35,332 nt of DNA. Source: a virus. The notes under the pieces were generated by a model that was given only the letters and a program-made list of their open reading frames with translations, was not told where the DNA came from and searched no databases. The position numbers were made by a program, and so were the translations under genes. This document shows, piece by piece, positions 25,054 through 31,353 of this stretch (position 1 is the stretch's first letter; every line of letters starts with the position of its first letter). The stretch spans positions 1 through 35,332 of the IMG/VR virus record IMGVR_UViG_3300033552_000035, one strand, 5' to 3'.

Positions 25054-25436
25054 TGACAAGATTACAACTAACAAAAAGTTTTACAGTTGAGGAATTTGAT
25101 TGTAATGATGGAACGCAAGTACCATGTGAATTTATTAAAAACGTTACTAAAGTAGCTGAAAACCTACAAGTATTAAGGGATTATTTAGGTGAATCTGTTA
25201 TGATAACAGGAAGTGGTTACAGAACTAAAAAGCATAACGATAGTGTTGGCGGTGCAGAAGAAAGTCAGCATCTAAAAGCCAATGGTGCAGATATTAATTC
25301 TAAAAATAAAACTCCAAAAGAATTAGCTAAAGTGATTGAAAAGCTTATTAGTTTGGGAAAAATGGAGCAGGGCGGTATCGGAATTTACAAAGGCTTTGTT
25401 CATTATGATCGTAGGGGAACTAAAGCTAGATGGTAA
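25053..25436 (+). CDS. endolysin, M15 family D-Ala-D-Ala carboxypeptidase-like
   Basis: A 127-residue protein with the M15_3 zinc signature: SQHLKANGADI carries the first His and Asp, and FVHYDRRG near the C-terminus carries the last His. GSGYRTKKHN matches the conserved G-x-R element before the first motif. Enzymes of this family cut peptidoglycan peptide bonds. The size equals a single catalytic domain with no cell-wall-binding part. Next to holin-like genes it is the likely lysis enzyme. Confidence 0.87.
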   Translation: MTRLQLTKSFTVEEFDCNDGTQVPCEFIKNVTKVAENLQVLRDYLGESVMITGSGYRTKKHNDSVGGAEESQHLKANGADINSKNKTPKELAKVIEKLISLGKMEQGGIGIYKGFVHYDRRGTKARW

Positions 25437-25439
25437 ATT

Positions 25440-25538
25440 ATGAGCACAGCATTATTCAACCCGCCCACTCCAAAGAATTGGATTTACATTATAATCATAA
25501 CAATGTGCTTGCTAATTATAACCATTTTAAATAGTTAA
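25440..25538 (+). CDS. very small membrane protein, 32 aa
   Basis: Starts three bases after the endolysin stop. The product begins MSTALFNPPTPKNW and then has one span (IYIIIITMCLLIITIL). Proline-rich starts before a span are common in tiny lysis-module proteins of Bacteroidota phages. It could be a spanin- or antiholin-like partner. The main evidence is close spacing on both sides. Confidence 0.5.
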   Translation: MSTALFNPPTPKNWIYIIIITMCLLIITILNS

Positions 25539-25543
25539 AAATT

Positions 25544-25879
25544 ATGAAAATATTAAAATTTATCATTAGTCTATTCACCAAATCAATGCCTGAAAAGGAT
25601 AAAAAAGCTATTGGCATCTTTATTAAGATAGCTGACAATATTAATGATTTTGTTCAAAGTCCATTTTCAGATGTAATTGTAAAGATTATACCTGGCAATA
25701 CGGATGATATTGTTTTACGGTGGTTAAAGTTAAACCTACCTAAATATTTAAGTAAAGCTAATGAGCTAACAGGCGGTGAAAAAGCTTTATTAGTTGGAAA
25801 TCTTACCAAAGATTATTTCAATACCACACTAAATGATGCGTTGATTAACTCGCAGGTTATTTACAGAACATTTAAATAA
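25544..25879 (+). CDS. hypothetical protein, 111 aa, end of lysis operon
   Basis: A basic N-terminus with a short hydrophobic start (MKILKFIISLFTKSM) and then amphipathic helices (IFIKIADNINDFVQSPFSDV, LPKYLSKANELTGGEKALL). No lysis motif is recognised. It closes the operon; two hairpins, one a strong terminator, follow immediately. Confidence 0.55.
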   Translation: MKILKFIISLFTKSMPEKDKKAIGIFIKIADNINDFVQSPFSDVIVKIIPGNTDDIVLRWLKLNLPKYLSKANELTGGEKALLVGNLTKDYFNTTLNDALINSQVIYRTFK

Positions 25880-25884
25880 TAGGC

Positions 25885-25909
25885 AACCGTTCGGAATTTC
25901 CGAACGGTT
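25885..25909 (+). terminator. long inverted repeat after the lysis operon
   Basis: AACCGTTCGG (25885-25894) pairs perfectly with CCGAACGGTT (25900-25909), the arms extending inwards through AA/TT. No T run follows, so it is a 3' stabilising hairpin or a protein site rather than a terminator by itself. Confidence 0.6.
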
Positions 25910-25922
25910 CAATAGAACGCAG

Positions 25923-25954
25923 AGCCGATTATTAATTTAATTGGCTTTTTTTTT
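25923..25954 (+). terminator. strong intrinsic terminator of the late operon
   Basis: AGCCGATTA (25923-25931) pairs with TAATTGGCT (25938-25946), including one G-T pair, and is followed by nine T in a row. It ends plus-strand late transcription before the convergent minus gene at 25967. Confidence 0.88.
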
Positions 25955-25966
25955 ATTAATCTTTAA

Positions 25967-26191
25967 TTAATTTGCCGATAGTGTAGTGTGCATTTTCGCT
26001 TCTGTTTTAAATAAAGGATTGTTTTCATATCTAACAAAACTTGCACCAGTTAATATTAATCCTTTTGGTTTATATGTATCAATGGCCTCAAATCCTATGT
26101 TCTTTTTATTAGTATAAATACTAACCGTTAATGTAATAGCGTAAGTTCCGTATTCCTTTAAATGCTTAATTGTTTTAGGTTCAAAATCCAT
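25967..26191 (-). CDS. hypothetical protein, 74 aa
   Basis: The ATG at 26191 (MDFEPKTIKHLK) is used; an upstream start at 26218 would read through the repeated promoter element. The protein is beta-rich (YAITLTVSIYTNKK, GLILTGASFVRYE) and has no membrane span or known motif. It has its own promoter region on the minus strand, with TATATTTA at 26195-26202, directly before the start codon. Convergent to the lysis operon, it may be lysogen-expressed cargo. Confidence 0.5.
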   Translation of the reverse strand: MDFEPKTIKHLKEYGTYAITLTVSIYTNKKNIGFEAIDTYKPKGLILTGASFVRYENNPLFKTEAKMHTTLSAN

Positions 26192-26194
26192 GCT

Positions 26195-26241
26195 TAAATA
26201 TAAGTAAAATTCCCACATTTAAATAAAATGAAATATATTTT
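26195..26241. promoter_or_regulatory. repeated intergenic element, copy d, in a divergent region
   Basis: TTCCCACATTTAAATAA is at 26210-26226. On the minus strand TATATTTA (26195-26202) is nine bases beyond the GGG, the same spacing as in copy c. On the plus strand TATATTTT follows at 26234-26241, nineteen bases after CCC, as at copy h. The element could therefore serve both directions. Confidence 0.55.
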
Positions 26242-26272
26242 AAATATTACCTACAATTAATTAAAAATAGTG

Positions 26273-26280
26273 TATATTTG
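26273..26280 (+). promoter_or_regulatory. plus-strand -7 box TATATTTG
   Basis: A perfect TAnnTTTG box without a clear TTTG at -33. Transcription from here would start near 26287 and lead to a leader of about 150 nt before the ATG at 26438. Confidence 0.45.
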
Positions 26281-26437
26281 TATGAGCGCCATGTTGGGAA
26301 TGCGGGCGATAACTAAATTCTGGTTCCCTATTGGTATTTACTTGACTTTCCCAGAGTTCAAAGCAAACTGGGTTTATTTGTTCAACAAAAATATAGAAAT
26401 TTTGGAAAAAATTAAATCCATTTCGGAGGCATATAGT

Positions 26438-26656
26438 ATGCAGCCAAACAAATTGACCACAATTAGTCAATCAAATTATGAACAATATTATGATAAGCCA
26501 AGTGCTTGCAAAGAAATAAAACTTGAAACGATCGTAATTGGTAACGTCTCAGTTGGAAATGCTTTTATGGCTTATGTTGGCTATAACTTTGACGGTAAAA
26601 AGATTTTTCAATTTAAATCCGATTCAGTAAATGTTGAATATGGAGAGCCTTTTTAA
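26438..26656 (+). CDS. hypothetical protein, 72 aa
   Basis: The ATG at 26438 has GGAGG at 26425-26429 in front and gives MQPNKLTTISQSNYEQYYDK. The frame is open further upstream (ATG at 26291 or 26300), but the -7 box at 26273 would then leave almost no leader and the extension lacks protein-like composition. The protein has a beta-rich end (IVIGNVSVGNAFMAYVGYNF). No family is recognised. The next gene follows after six bases. Confidence 0.5.
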   Translation: MQPNKLTTISQSNYEQYYDKPSACKEIKLETIVIGNVSVGNAFMAYVGYNFDGKKIFQFKSDSVNVEYGEPF

Positions 26657-26662
26657 CTTATC

Positions 26663-26851
26663 ATGAGAAAAAACAAACTAACAGGGGCAATACCGAACGC
26701 TGGGAGAAAGAAAGGCAATGAAGATAAAGTTACTGTTCATTTAACCATTACTAAGAAGGCTAAAATGATACTTGACCAAAAGCTAAGAATGGATAAAGGT
26801 AACTTTGTGAGTGGATTGATTGAAGGGAGTGAAGAAAATAAATTAGATTAG
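26663..26851 (+). CDS. ribbon-helix-helix-like DNA-binding protein, 62 aa
   Basis: A basic N-terminus (MRKNKLTGAIPNAGRKKG) leads to VTVHLTITKKAKMILDQKL and GNFVSGLIEG: a beta strand followed by two helices, as in CopG/Arc-type RHH proteins and in phage KorB/plasmid partition regulators. It probably binds DNA as a dimer. The location beside attP and integrase suits a control role in lysogeny or a host-like accessory regulator. Confidence 0.6.
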   Translation: MRKNKLTGAIPNAGRKKGNEDKVTVHLTITKKAKMILDQKLRMDKGNFVSGLIEGSEENKLD

Positions 26852-26861
26852 AATTAGGATT

Positions 26862-27065
26862 ATGAAAACAACAGAAATATTAGAATACAAAAAAATCAAC
26901 GACATTCAATTTGCTGGAATAGATCATAAAGATTCTCCAGATTATTGTGATGCTCACATTGTTAGTGCTGAATATGATGGCAAAGAAATGACAGAAGAAA
27001 CTCTTGAACAATTAAATGATGATAGTGATTTAGTTTATTCACTACTAATGGATTACCTACACTAA
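26862..27065 (+). CDS. hypothetical acidic protein, 67 aa
   Basis: A very acidic small protein, with DHKDSPDYCDAHIVSAEYDG in the middle and EETLEQLNDDSDLVYSLLMD at the end. Small acidic phage proteins sometimes mimic DNA to block host nucleases, but nothing specific is seen here. Its stop overlaps the stop of the convergent integrase gene by three bases, with no terminator between. Confidence 0.55.
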   Translation: MKTTEILEYKKINDIQFAGIDHKDSPDYCDAHIVSAEYDGKEMTEETLEQLNDDSDLVYSLLMDYLH

Positions 27066-28255
27066 AAAACAATAGTATTACCAGTCATTTTAGAATCAAT
27101 GTTGCCAGTTAAATCCCTTTTATATTTATCATAAGATGCAGTATCTCGATGCCCGGTTAATTGCATCACTTCAATATCTTTATACCCGGCATTGAGTAAA
27201 TGGACTACTCTGGTGTGCTTAAAACCGTACAAGGTAAAGGAATCATCTAATTTTAAATCTTTTCTTAATCCCCGAAATACTCTAGAAAAATAGTTTTCGG
27301 AATGTTGATAGCTTGCAACTAATCCATTACCTCCAATTACATAATCGCTTAAGGAATGATTTTGCAAGTCTAATTCGTTTAGCATTTCAAATAATTCATT
27401 ACAAATTGGAACCGACCTAAAACCTGTTTTGCCAATTATCCTAATTACTCTACTTTGCAAATCAATATTTTCAATCTTTAAATTACGGATTTCGTCTGGC
27501 CGCATACATGAATAATAAATAAACTTAGCGTAAAATAGGAGTGATGGAGTTTTTTCCATTTCCTTTTTAACTATCTCAAAAATGTTATTCGTGAAATATT
27601 TATGCTTTAAAATCTTTGAGGTTTTCTTTTCAAGTTCCGTATCGTTACCGAAATTGAATGAGTTAAAGTTAACCCAGCTTCGCGGCTTCGCTTCAAACCA
27701 TTTTAATAAGGTTACTAAAAATCTAATATGATTATTATAAGTTGTGGCTCCAATCTCATAATTACCTTCAATATATTTCATCAACGCAATTATAAAATCA
27801 TCATTTAGATTTGATACCAATATATCAGCTTGTTGTGATTCTATTAAGTAAGATTCTATTTTACTAATATATGATAGGTAGGATTGAATTGTTGATTTAG
27901 ATCGTTCTTTACTTTCCTTCTGCTTTATAAAATCTGATAAGGCGGTTGTTAGCTTGGGAGTATTGTTTTTATTTGATTGTGAAATTTCTTCATCAGTATA
28001 TTTTTTAACAACCAAATGAGAAAATGGATTAAACCCAGCTTCTAATTGTTCCTTAACATCTTTTAGCAACTGATTTGCAAACTTTTCTTTTTCTTCGCCC
28101 TTAAGATAATTTAATCCTTCATAAACTTTAAACCTGACAAACTCTTTTGATTCGTACAGTTCCCATAATTCAGGTGGAACCCTAAAATAGTATTGGACAA
28201 ACCATTTATCAGAGTAGCGTTTAATTTGTAGGTTTTTATAGTTTATTTTAGACAT
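27062..28255 (-). CDS. int: tyrosine integrase
   Basis: A 397-residue site-specific recombinase. The ATG at 28253-28255 is chosen; a longer frame from 28381 would translate the putative attP and its repeats. The N-terminal arm-binding and SAM-like core-binding domains precede the catalytic domain with Arg in SCMRPDEIRNL, Lys in IIGKTGFRS, the His-x-x-Arg box in YGFKHTRVVHLL, His in LTGHRD and the nucleophile Tyr in TASYDKYKRDL. All six catalytic residues are present, so it should be active. It integrates the phage at the putative attP 75 bases upstream (28331-28350). Its promoter is not clear, and the gene lies downstream of the repressor gene on the same strand. Confidence 0.95.
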   Translation of the reverse strand: MSKINYKNLQIKRYSDKWFVQYYFRVPPELWELYESKEFVRFKVYEGLNYLKGEEKEKFANQLLKDVKEQLEAGFNPFSHLVVKKYTDEEISQSNKNNTPKLTTALSDFIKQKESKERSKSTIQSYLSYISKIESYLIESQQADILVSNLNDDFIIALMKYIEGNYEIGATTYNNHIRFLVTLLKWFEAKPRSWVNFNSFNFGNDTELEKKTSKILKHKYFTNNIFEIVKKEMEKTPSLLFYAKFIYYSCMRPDEIRNLKIENIDLQSRVIRIIGKTGFRSVPICNELFEMLNELDLQNHSLSDYVIGGNGLVASYQHSENYFSRVFRGLRKDLKLDDSFTLYGFKHTRVVHLLNAGYKDIEVMQLTGHRDTASYDKYKRDLTGNIDSKMTGNTIVF

Positions 28256-28262
28256 TCTGAAA

Positions 28263-28291
28263 GTCCCTTTTTTGTCCCTTTTTTGTCCCTT
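28263..28291 (+). repeat. integrase arm-type repeats, left group (three units)
   Basis: GTCCCTTTTTT occurs at 28263, 28274 and 28285, exactly 11 bp apart, all in the same direction; the third unit ends GTCCCTTA. With the matching group at 28420 it frames the tRNA-like core, as expected for integrase arm sites. The 11-bp period puts the units on one face of the DNA. Confidence 0.65.
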
Positions 28292-28297
28292 AACTAA

Positions 28298-28322
28298 AAA
28301 ACCGCCCTTGCGAGGCGGTTTT
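28298..28322. terminator. terminator beside attP
   Basis: AAAACCGCC (28298-28306) pairs with GGCGGTTTT (28314-28322) around a seven-base loop, and on the minus strand a run of six T follows. Read from the attP core on the minus strand it lies immediately behind the tRNA 3' end, so after integration it would end transcription of the host tRNA gene and shield the integrase. Confidence 0.75.
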
Positions 28323-28330
28323 AAAGGTTC

Positions 28331-28350
28331 TGCGGAGAGTGGGGGATTCG
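28331..28350 (-). other. attP core, identical in form to a tRNA-Ser 3' end
   Basis: The plus strand reads TGCGGAGAGTGGGGGATTCG. Read on the minus strand this is CGAAT (T-loop end), CCCCC (T-stem), ACTCTCC (acceptor strand), G (discriminator), then CA. This fits a serine tRNA: the acceptor would be GGAGAGT, and G is the usual discriminator. The 5' half of a tRNA is absent, so it is a fragment. Integration here would restore the host tRNA-Ser gene. Confidence 0.72.
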
Positions 28351-28417
28351 GGTTTATTCCTTTAAACGGCTTTTTTAGCATTATGAAAGCGTTTTTACTT
28401 CTGGTTTAAGCTTGTTT

Positions 28418-28450
28418 TTGTCCCTTTTTTGTCCCTATTCTGTCCCTTTA
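28418..28450 (+). repeat. integrase arm-type repeats, right group (three units)
   Basis: GTCCC occurs at 28420, 28431 and 28442, again 11 bp apart and in the same direction as the left group. The group overlaps the end of the repressor gene, so the coding sequence and the binding sites share bases. Confidence 0.62.
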
Positions 28451-28845
28451 TTGATTGCTTTTTTTACAAATCGTTCTCCAAAGTTTGATTTGTTTTCAGC
28501 TATGTTTATGAACATTCTGGTTAAATACTTAACCTGGTTTTCTAAAACTTCAATCCTGATTTTAGTTTCCGTTGTATCGGTTATTAAACTTTTCGGATCA
28601 GGATTTCTTTTCTCGGATTCTTGGCCGGTTAAAATCCAGTTTAGGTTGTAGCCTAATTTATACATGAATGCTAAATACTCATTATTCATGACCGTTAATC
28701 CTTCAACCTCGTAACGCTGCAGACTTGAAACGGATAAACCTGTTCTTTCAGCAAGTTCTTCCAAGGTTAATTTCTCTTTTTTTCTTAAGTACCTCAACCT
28801 TCCATTGATGCTACTTAAATTTTCTTTAATAGATTTTCTTTTCAT
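28435..28845 (-). CDS. XRE-family HTH repressor
   Basis: A 136-residue protein. The N-terminal HTH is LRYLRKKEKLTLEELAERTG followed by LSVSSLQRYE, a complete XRE-type motif at about residues 17-50. The C-terminus is a coiled coil (IRIEVLENQVKYLTRMF) probably used for dimerisation; there is no S24 peptidase domain, so control is not by RecA-driven self-cleavage. It is a good candidate for the lysogeny repressor. The gene lies on the same strand as the integrase, and its last codons overlap the right arm sites. Confidence 0.8.
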   Translation of the reverse strand: MKRKSIKENLSSINGRLRYLRKKEKLTLEELAERTGLSVSSLQRYEVEGLTVMNNEYLAFMYKLGYNLNWILTGQESEKRNPDPKSLITDTTETKIRIEVLENQVKYLTRMFINIAENKSNFGERFVKKAINKGTE

Positions 28846-28929
28846 AATGCTTTTGATGTTATCTGTTATTTTCTTTAATGTAGTTTTGACATTTATTTTC
28901 TTTACCTTGTAAATGGATAGTTACGCACT

Positions 28930-29271
28930 TTAGCCTACCTCTCTGGTATTTGGTTTAACCGCTTCGTAATGATTTAATTTTTCTTCTAACTTTTGGATCT
29001 TATCTGTTAATGCGCTTAAAATGATTTGGTAATTCTGATCTTTCATGATGTTAGTTTTTTGAGGTTGTATATTAGGTTGGTTTGGTTCTTTGTTATTTGT
29101 AAACTGTAAAGGAAACTTTTCTTTTAATAACCTATAAAAGCCATTTGAAATAAAATCTTTTCTTAAATGATTACTTAGATTTTGCTTACTCATTTGCAAG
29201 CATTCCGCAACGTCTTGCATCGGAACATCCATCGCCCTTATTATTCTTTTTGCTTCTAATCCTGTTAACAT
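28930..29271 (-). CDS. HTH regulator (Cro/CII-like)
   Basis: A 113-residue protein. The HTH region is EAKRIIRAMDVPMQDVAECL then QMSKQNLSNHLRKDF, as in phage Cro- or XRE-like regulators. The C-terminal half holds a short coiled coil (SALTDKIQKLEEKLNHYE). It is read leftwards from the face-to-face promoter region at 29319-29396. Which of the two HTH proteins holds the lysogen state cannot be told from sequence alone. Confidence 0.65.
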   Translation of the reverse strand: MLTGLEAKRIIRAMDVPMQDVAECLQMSKQNLSNHLRKDFISNGFYRLLKEKFPLQFTNNKEPNQPNIQPQKTNIMKDQNYQIILSALTDKIQKLEEKLNHYEAVKPNTREVG

Positions 29272-29318
29272 CTTTAATAATGTTGATAATTTATTTTTAA
29301 ACTTATTAGTAAATTTAT

Positions 29319-29349
29319 TTTGTACTTATAAACTTTTTGTTTACTTTTG
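29319..29349 (+). promoter_or_regulatory. Bacteroidota-type promoter of the early operon
   Basis: TTTG (29319-29322), a spacer of exactly 19 bases, and TACTTTTG (29342-29349) match the TTTG-N19-TAnnTTTG consensus perfectly. The start point would be near 29356 and the first gene begins at 29390. It drives the early operon to the right. Confidence 0.8.
29329..29343. promoter_or_regulatory. probable operator (inverted repeat in the promoter spacer)
   Basis: TAAAC (29329-29333) and GTTTA (29339-29343) form an inverted repeat separated by five T. It lies between the -33 and -7 boxes of the early promoter and just behind the minus promoter start, a position where a bound repressor would block the early operon. 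Confidence 0.5.
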
Positions 29350-29363
29350 AAAACAATATAAAT

Positions 29364-29396
29364 CAAATATATATATTAATAAACAGAATATGCAAA
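29364..29396 (-). promoter_or_regulatory. minus-strand promoter facing the early promoter
   Basis: On the minus strand TATATTTG (29364-29371) with TTTG (29393-29396) 21 bases upstream. Its start point, near 29357, almost meets that of the plus promoter, so the two promoters point into each other. It drives the HTH gene at 29271. Confidence 0.6.
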
Positions 29397-29638
29397 TAAA
29401 TCTTAATTTAAGTATCTCGCAAAATTTAAACATGATGAGCGTGTTTGAAGAAATCTCGCCTCCTGATAATAAGATTCAATCTTATCGCTCGACTATTACT
29501 AGGCTTAATAACGAACCATGTAATCTAAAGCAGTTCACAGTTAGAAATGGAAAAGTAATCAGACTAAACGATTTATCAGATGACGCTAAAGCTCGCCTAC
29601 TTAAACAAAAAGAAACCAATAGAAAAAAGCAAATATGA
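29390..29638 (+). CDS. early hypothetical protein, 82 aa
   Basis: First gene after the early promoter. The second half (FTVRNGKVIRLNDLSDDAKA then RLLKQKETNRKKQI) is basic and helical at the end. No HTH is convincing, but its position opposite the repressor promoter is that of cro or an antirepressor. The following gene starts inside it in another frame. Confidence 0.55.
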   Translation: MQINLNLSISQNLNMMSVFEEISPPDNKIQSYRSTITRLNNEPCNLKQFTVRNGKVIRLNDLSDDAKARLLKQKETNRKKQI

Positions 29639-29768
29639 ACCGAATTATAAACAAGAAGCAAAATTGGCTTGGGAAAAGCACAAAGCGGAAACAGAACCCG
29701 AAAACAGAGTAGATGAAGAAAAGTATCGGGCGGTTTACGAAAAGCATCTAAGAAAATTTTACGAATAA
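29580..29768 (+). CDS. early hypothetical protein, 62 aa
   Basis: Overlaps the preceding gene by 59 bases in a different frame. The product is charged and helical: YEPNYKQEAKLAWEKHKAET then RVDEEKYRAVYEKHLRKFYE. A protein-like composition after residue 17 supports it. The true start may be further on. Confidence 0.45.
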   Translation: MTLKLAYLNKKKPIEKSKYEPNYKQEAKLAWEKHKAETEPENRVDEEKYRAVYEKHLRKFYE

Positions 29769-29771
29769 AAA

Positions 29772-29791
29772 AGCCTTGCGGAAACAAGGCT
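29772..29791. terminator. hairpin between early genes
   Basis: AGCCTTG (29772-29778) pairs with CAAGGCT (29785-29791). On the plus strand no T run follows, but on the minus strand six T do, so it would stop leftward rather than rightward transcription. Confidence 0.55.
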
Positions 29792-29824
29792 CTAAAACTT
29801 AAAGAAAATTAAATTTTACAAAAC

Positions 29825-30184
29825 ATGGCAAAAGTACAGAAAAACATCGAACAGTTAAGAAGCATAATATTTAGAGCTGATTACAACGCTAAGAATATCC
29901 TAAATGATGGATTAGAATTTAGATCACCTTTTGATTCAGTTATTGAATTACTGGTTTTCTTACCAGAAGATGACGATTCAATAGCCTTTGAAATTTGCAG
30001 ATACGACTTAGAAAAAATCTGCATGACAAATGGCATGGATGAAATGGACACGGTAAAACATACTGATGATTTATTTGAGTTTTTAATTTATCAGGCTACC
30101 AGATTTGAAATTGAAAACATCAAAAAAGAGTGTATTGAATTTATGGTTAATGAAGTTTTAAAGCTGGAGGTTGTAAATGGATAA
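29825..30184 (+). CDS. early hypothetical protein, 119 aa
   Basis: An acidic helical protein with VIELLVFLPEDDDSIAFEIC and DDLFEFLIYQATRFEIENI. No known motif. Its end carries a GGAGG box at 30166-30170 used by the next, overlapping gene. Confidence 0.55.
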   Translation: MAKVQKNIEQLRSIIFRADYNAKNILNDGLEFRSPFDSVIELLVFLPEDDDSIAFEICRYDLEKICMTNGMDEMDTVKHTDDLFEFLIYQATRFEIENIKKECIEFMVNEVLKLEVVNG

Positions 30185-30344
30185 GTTTATTAAAGAACTT
30201 AATGAGCGCATTGATCATTTAGAAAAAATGGTAAAAGAATATCCTAAGTCATTTTATTATGATGGGTGTTTATGCGAGGCAAAGTATTTAAAAGATGCGC
30301 TTTATATGAATTTGCCTAAAGAAAGTGAGGTTGAACATGCTTAG
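30177..30344 (+). CDS. small hypothetical protein, 55 aa
   Basis: The ATG lies eight bases before the previous stop, behind GGAGGTTGTAA. The product is a charged helix (MDKFIKELNERIDHLEKMVK) followed by YYDGCLCEAKYLKDA. It ends in an overlap with the YopX gene. The ribosome site and overlaps on both sides support a real gene. Confidence 0.55.
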   Translation: MDKFIKELNERIDHLEKMVKEYPKSFYYDGCLCEAKYLKDALYMNLPKESEVEHA

Positions 30345-30801
30345 GGAGATAAAATTTAGATGTTTTGAAGATGGCAAAATGTTTTATTCAGACAGTCAAG
30401 AAGATGCTAAAATATTAGGTGCAAAATTAGGCAGTAGTTTAATGTCAACTTTTTTTAATCAATTTTTTTGTCATAATAATCTTATGCAATTCACAGGCTT
30501 AAAGGATAATAAGCGTACAAAAGAGTTTCCAAATGGTCAAGATATTTATGAAGGGGATGTTGTAAAAAGATTAACTGATGATTGGGAGGCTACTAATTTA
30601 CAAACGTTGGCTGGTGAAGATTTGAAAATATTAACAAAAGAAGAAGTTTCTCATATAGTTTATAGACACAATGGGTTTGACGTTGAAAGCGAAAGTTTTG
30701 GATGGGAAGGCGAAGACCTTTGGGATTGGGATAAAATCGAAATAATCGGAAACATTCACGATAACCCTGAACTATTAAGCAAGGAGGTGCCAAATGCTTA
30801 G
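30337..30801 (+). CDS. YopX family protein
   Basis: A 154-residue protein; the ATG at 30337 is chosen over a GTG at 30325. MLREIKFRCFEDGKMFYSD at the start, LMQFTGLKDNKRTKEFPNGQ with DIYEGDVVKR in the middle, and KIEIIGNIHDNPELL at the end are the hallmark segments of YopX proteins, which are found in many phages and prophages, mostly in early regions. Their biochemical role is unknown. Confidence 0.87.
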   Translation: MLREIKFRCFEDGKMFYSDSQEDAKILGAKLGSSLMSTFFNQFFCHNNLMQFTGLKDNKRTKEFPNGQDIYEGDVVKRLTDDWEATNLQTLAGEDLKILTKEEVSHIVYRHNGFDVESESFGWEGEDLWDWDKIEIIGNIHDNPELLSKEVPNA

Positions 30802-30982
30802 GGAAATTTTCCAAAACTTAAAAGGTGATTTAATCCCAAAGGGAGTTAAAACCTGCTACCCAGAATTTCAAATCTCATTAGATGATGTTTTCCTTAACGC
30901 TAAATCTCAATTAATGGTTGAAGTTCCGGAGCATAGGAAATCAAATAAGTTTCATTTAAACACTTTAAGAAAAGTATCATGA
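30794..30982 (+). CDS. early hypothetical protein, 62 aa
   Basis: Starts eight bases before the YopX stop, with AGGAGGTG at 30781-30788. It begins MLREIFQNLK, echoing the YopX start (ATGCTTAGGGA in both genes). The rest has KGVKTCYPEFQISLDDVFLN. No family is recognised. Confidence 0.5.
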   Translation: MLREIFQNLKGDLIPKGVKTCYPEFQISLDDVFLNAKSQLMVEVPEHRKSNKFHLNTLRKVS

Positions 30983-31200
30983 AAATAACAGGAAACGAAC
31001 CGGCAAACTCTATTGTTTTAGAAAACGGAGATTTTGAAACAGGATTAACAATTAGACAGCAATTTGCAATAGAAGCCATGCAGGGCTTATTAAGTGAAGG
31101 AGTTGACGCATTAGATTATAAAATTTACACAAACAGGTCTGTAAATATTGCTGATTATCTAATTCAGTCTTTAAACGAAAAGCCAAACCCAAACTTGTAA
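30979..31200 (+). CDS. early hypothetical protein with conserved TIRQQFA motif, 73 aa
   Basis: Overlaps the previous stop by four bases. The segment FETGLTIRQQFAIEAMQGLL is a recurring motif in small proteins of phage early regions in several phyla. The function is unknown. Confidence 0.62.
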   Translation: MKITGNEPANSIVLENGDFETGLTIRQQFAIEAMQGLLSEGVDALDYKIYTNRSVNIADYLIQSLNEKPNPNL

Positions 31201-31202
31201 TC

Positions 31203-31349
31203 ATGAAAGTACACAACCACATCGACAACGAGTTTCAAAGCAAAACTCCACAGCAAATAGAAGATAGTTTCAGGTGGGCTAAGTATTGCCTAATTGCCTT
31301 AACTATTTTAAGTTTCGGTTTATTTATTAATTATTTAATTCAATTATAA
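31203..31349 (+). CDS. small single-pass membrane protein, 48 aa
   Basis: Two bases after the previous stop. The polar N-terminus (MKVHNHIDNEFQSKTPQQIE) is followed by one membrane span (CLIALTILSFGLFINYLI). Early-expressed tiny membrane proteins in phages may affect the envelope or block other phages. Nothing specific can be read. Confidence 0.55.
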   Translation: MKVHNHIDNEFQSKTPQQIEDSFRWAKYCLIALTILSFGLFINYLIQL

Positions 31350-31353
31350 AATC

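Noticed and set aside
28325-28360. A whole tRNA gene
   Set aside because: Only the T-loop end, T-stem and acceptor 3' strand are present; the 5' half and anticodon arm are absent.
28256-28381. N-terminal extension of the integrase to 28381
   Set aside because: It would translate attP, its terminator and arm repeats; the ATG at 28255 begins a typical integrase N-terminus.
28263-28450. GTCCC repeats as a CRISPR-like array
   Set aside because: The units are only 11 bp, without spacers, and lie around a tRNA-like core; integrase arm sites explain them.
28412-28651. Plus-strand open frame over the repressor gene
   Set aside because: The minus frame has a complete XRE HTH; the plus frame has none and covers the integrase arm repeats.
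29635-29712. 25-codon frame starting at the ATG overlapping the stop at 29638
   Set aside because: It is short and basic without protein-like features; the overlapping frame from 29580 is longer and more convincing.
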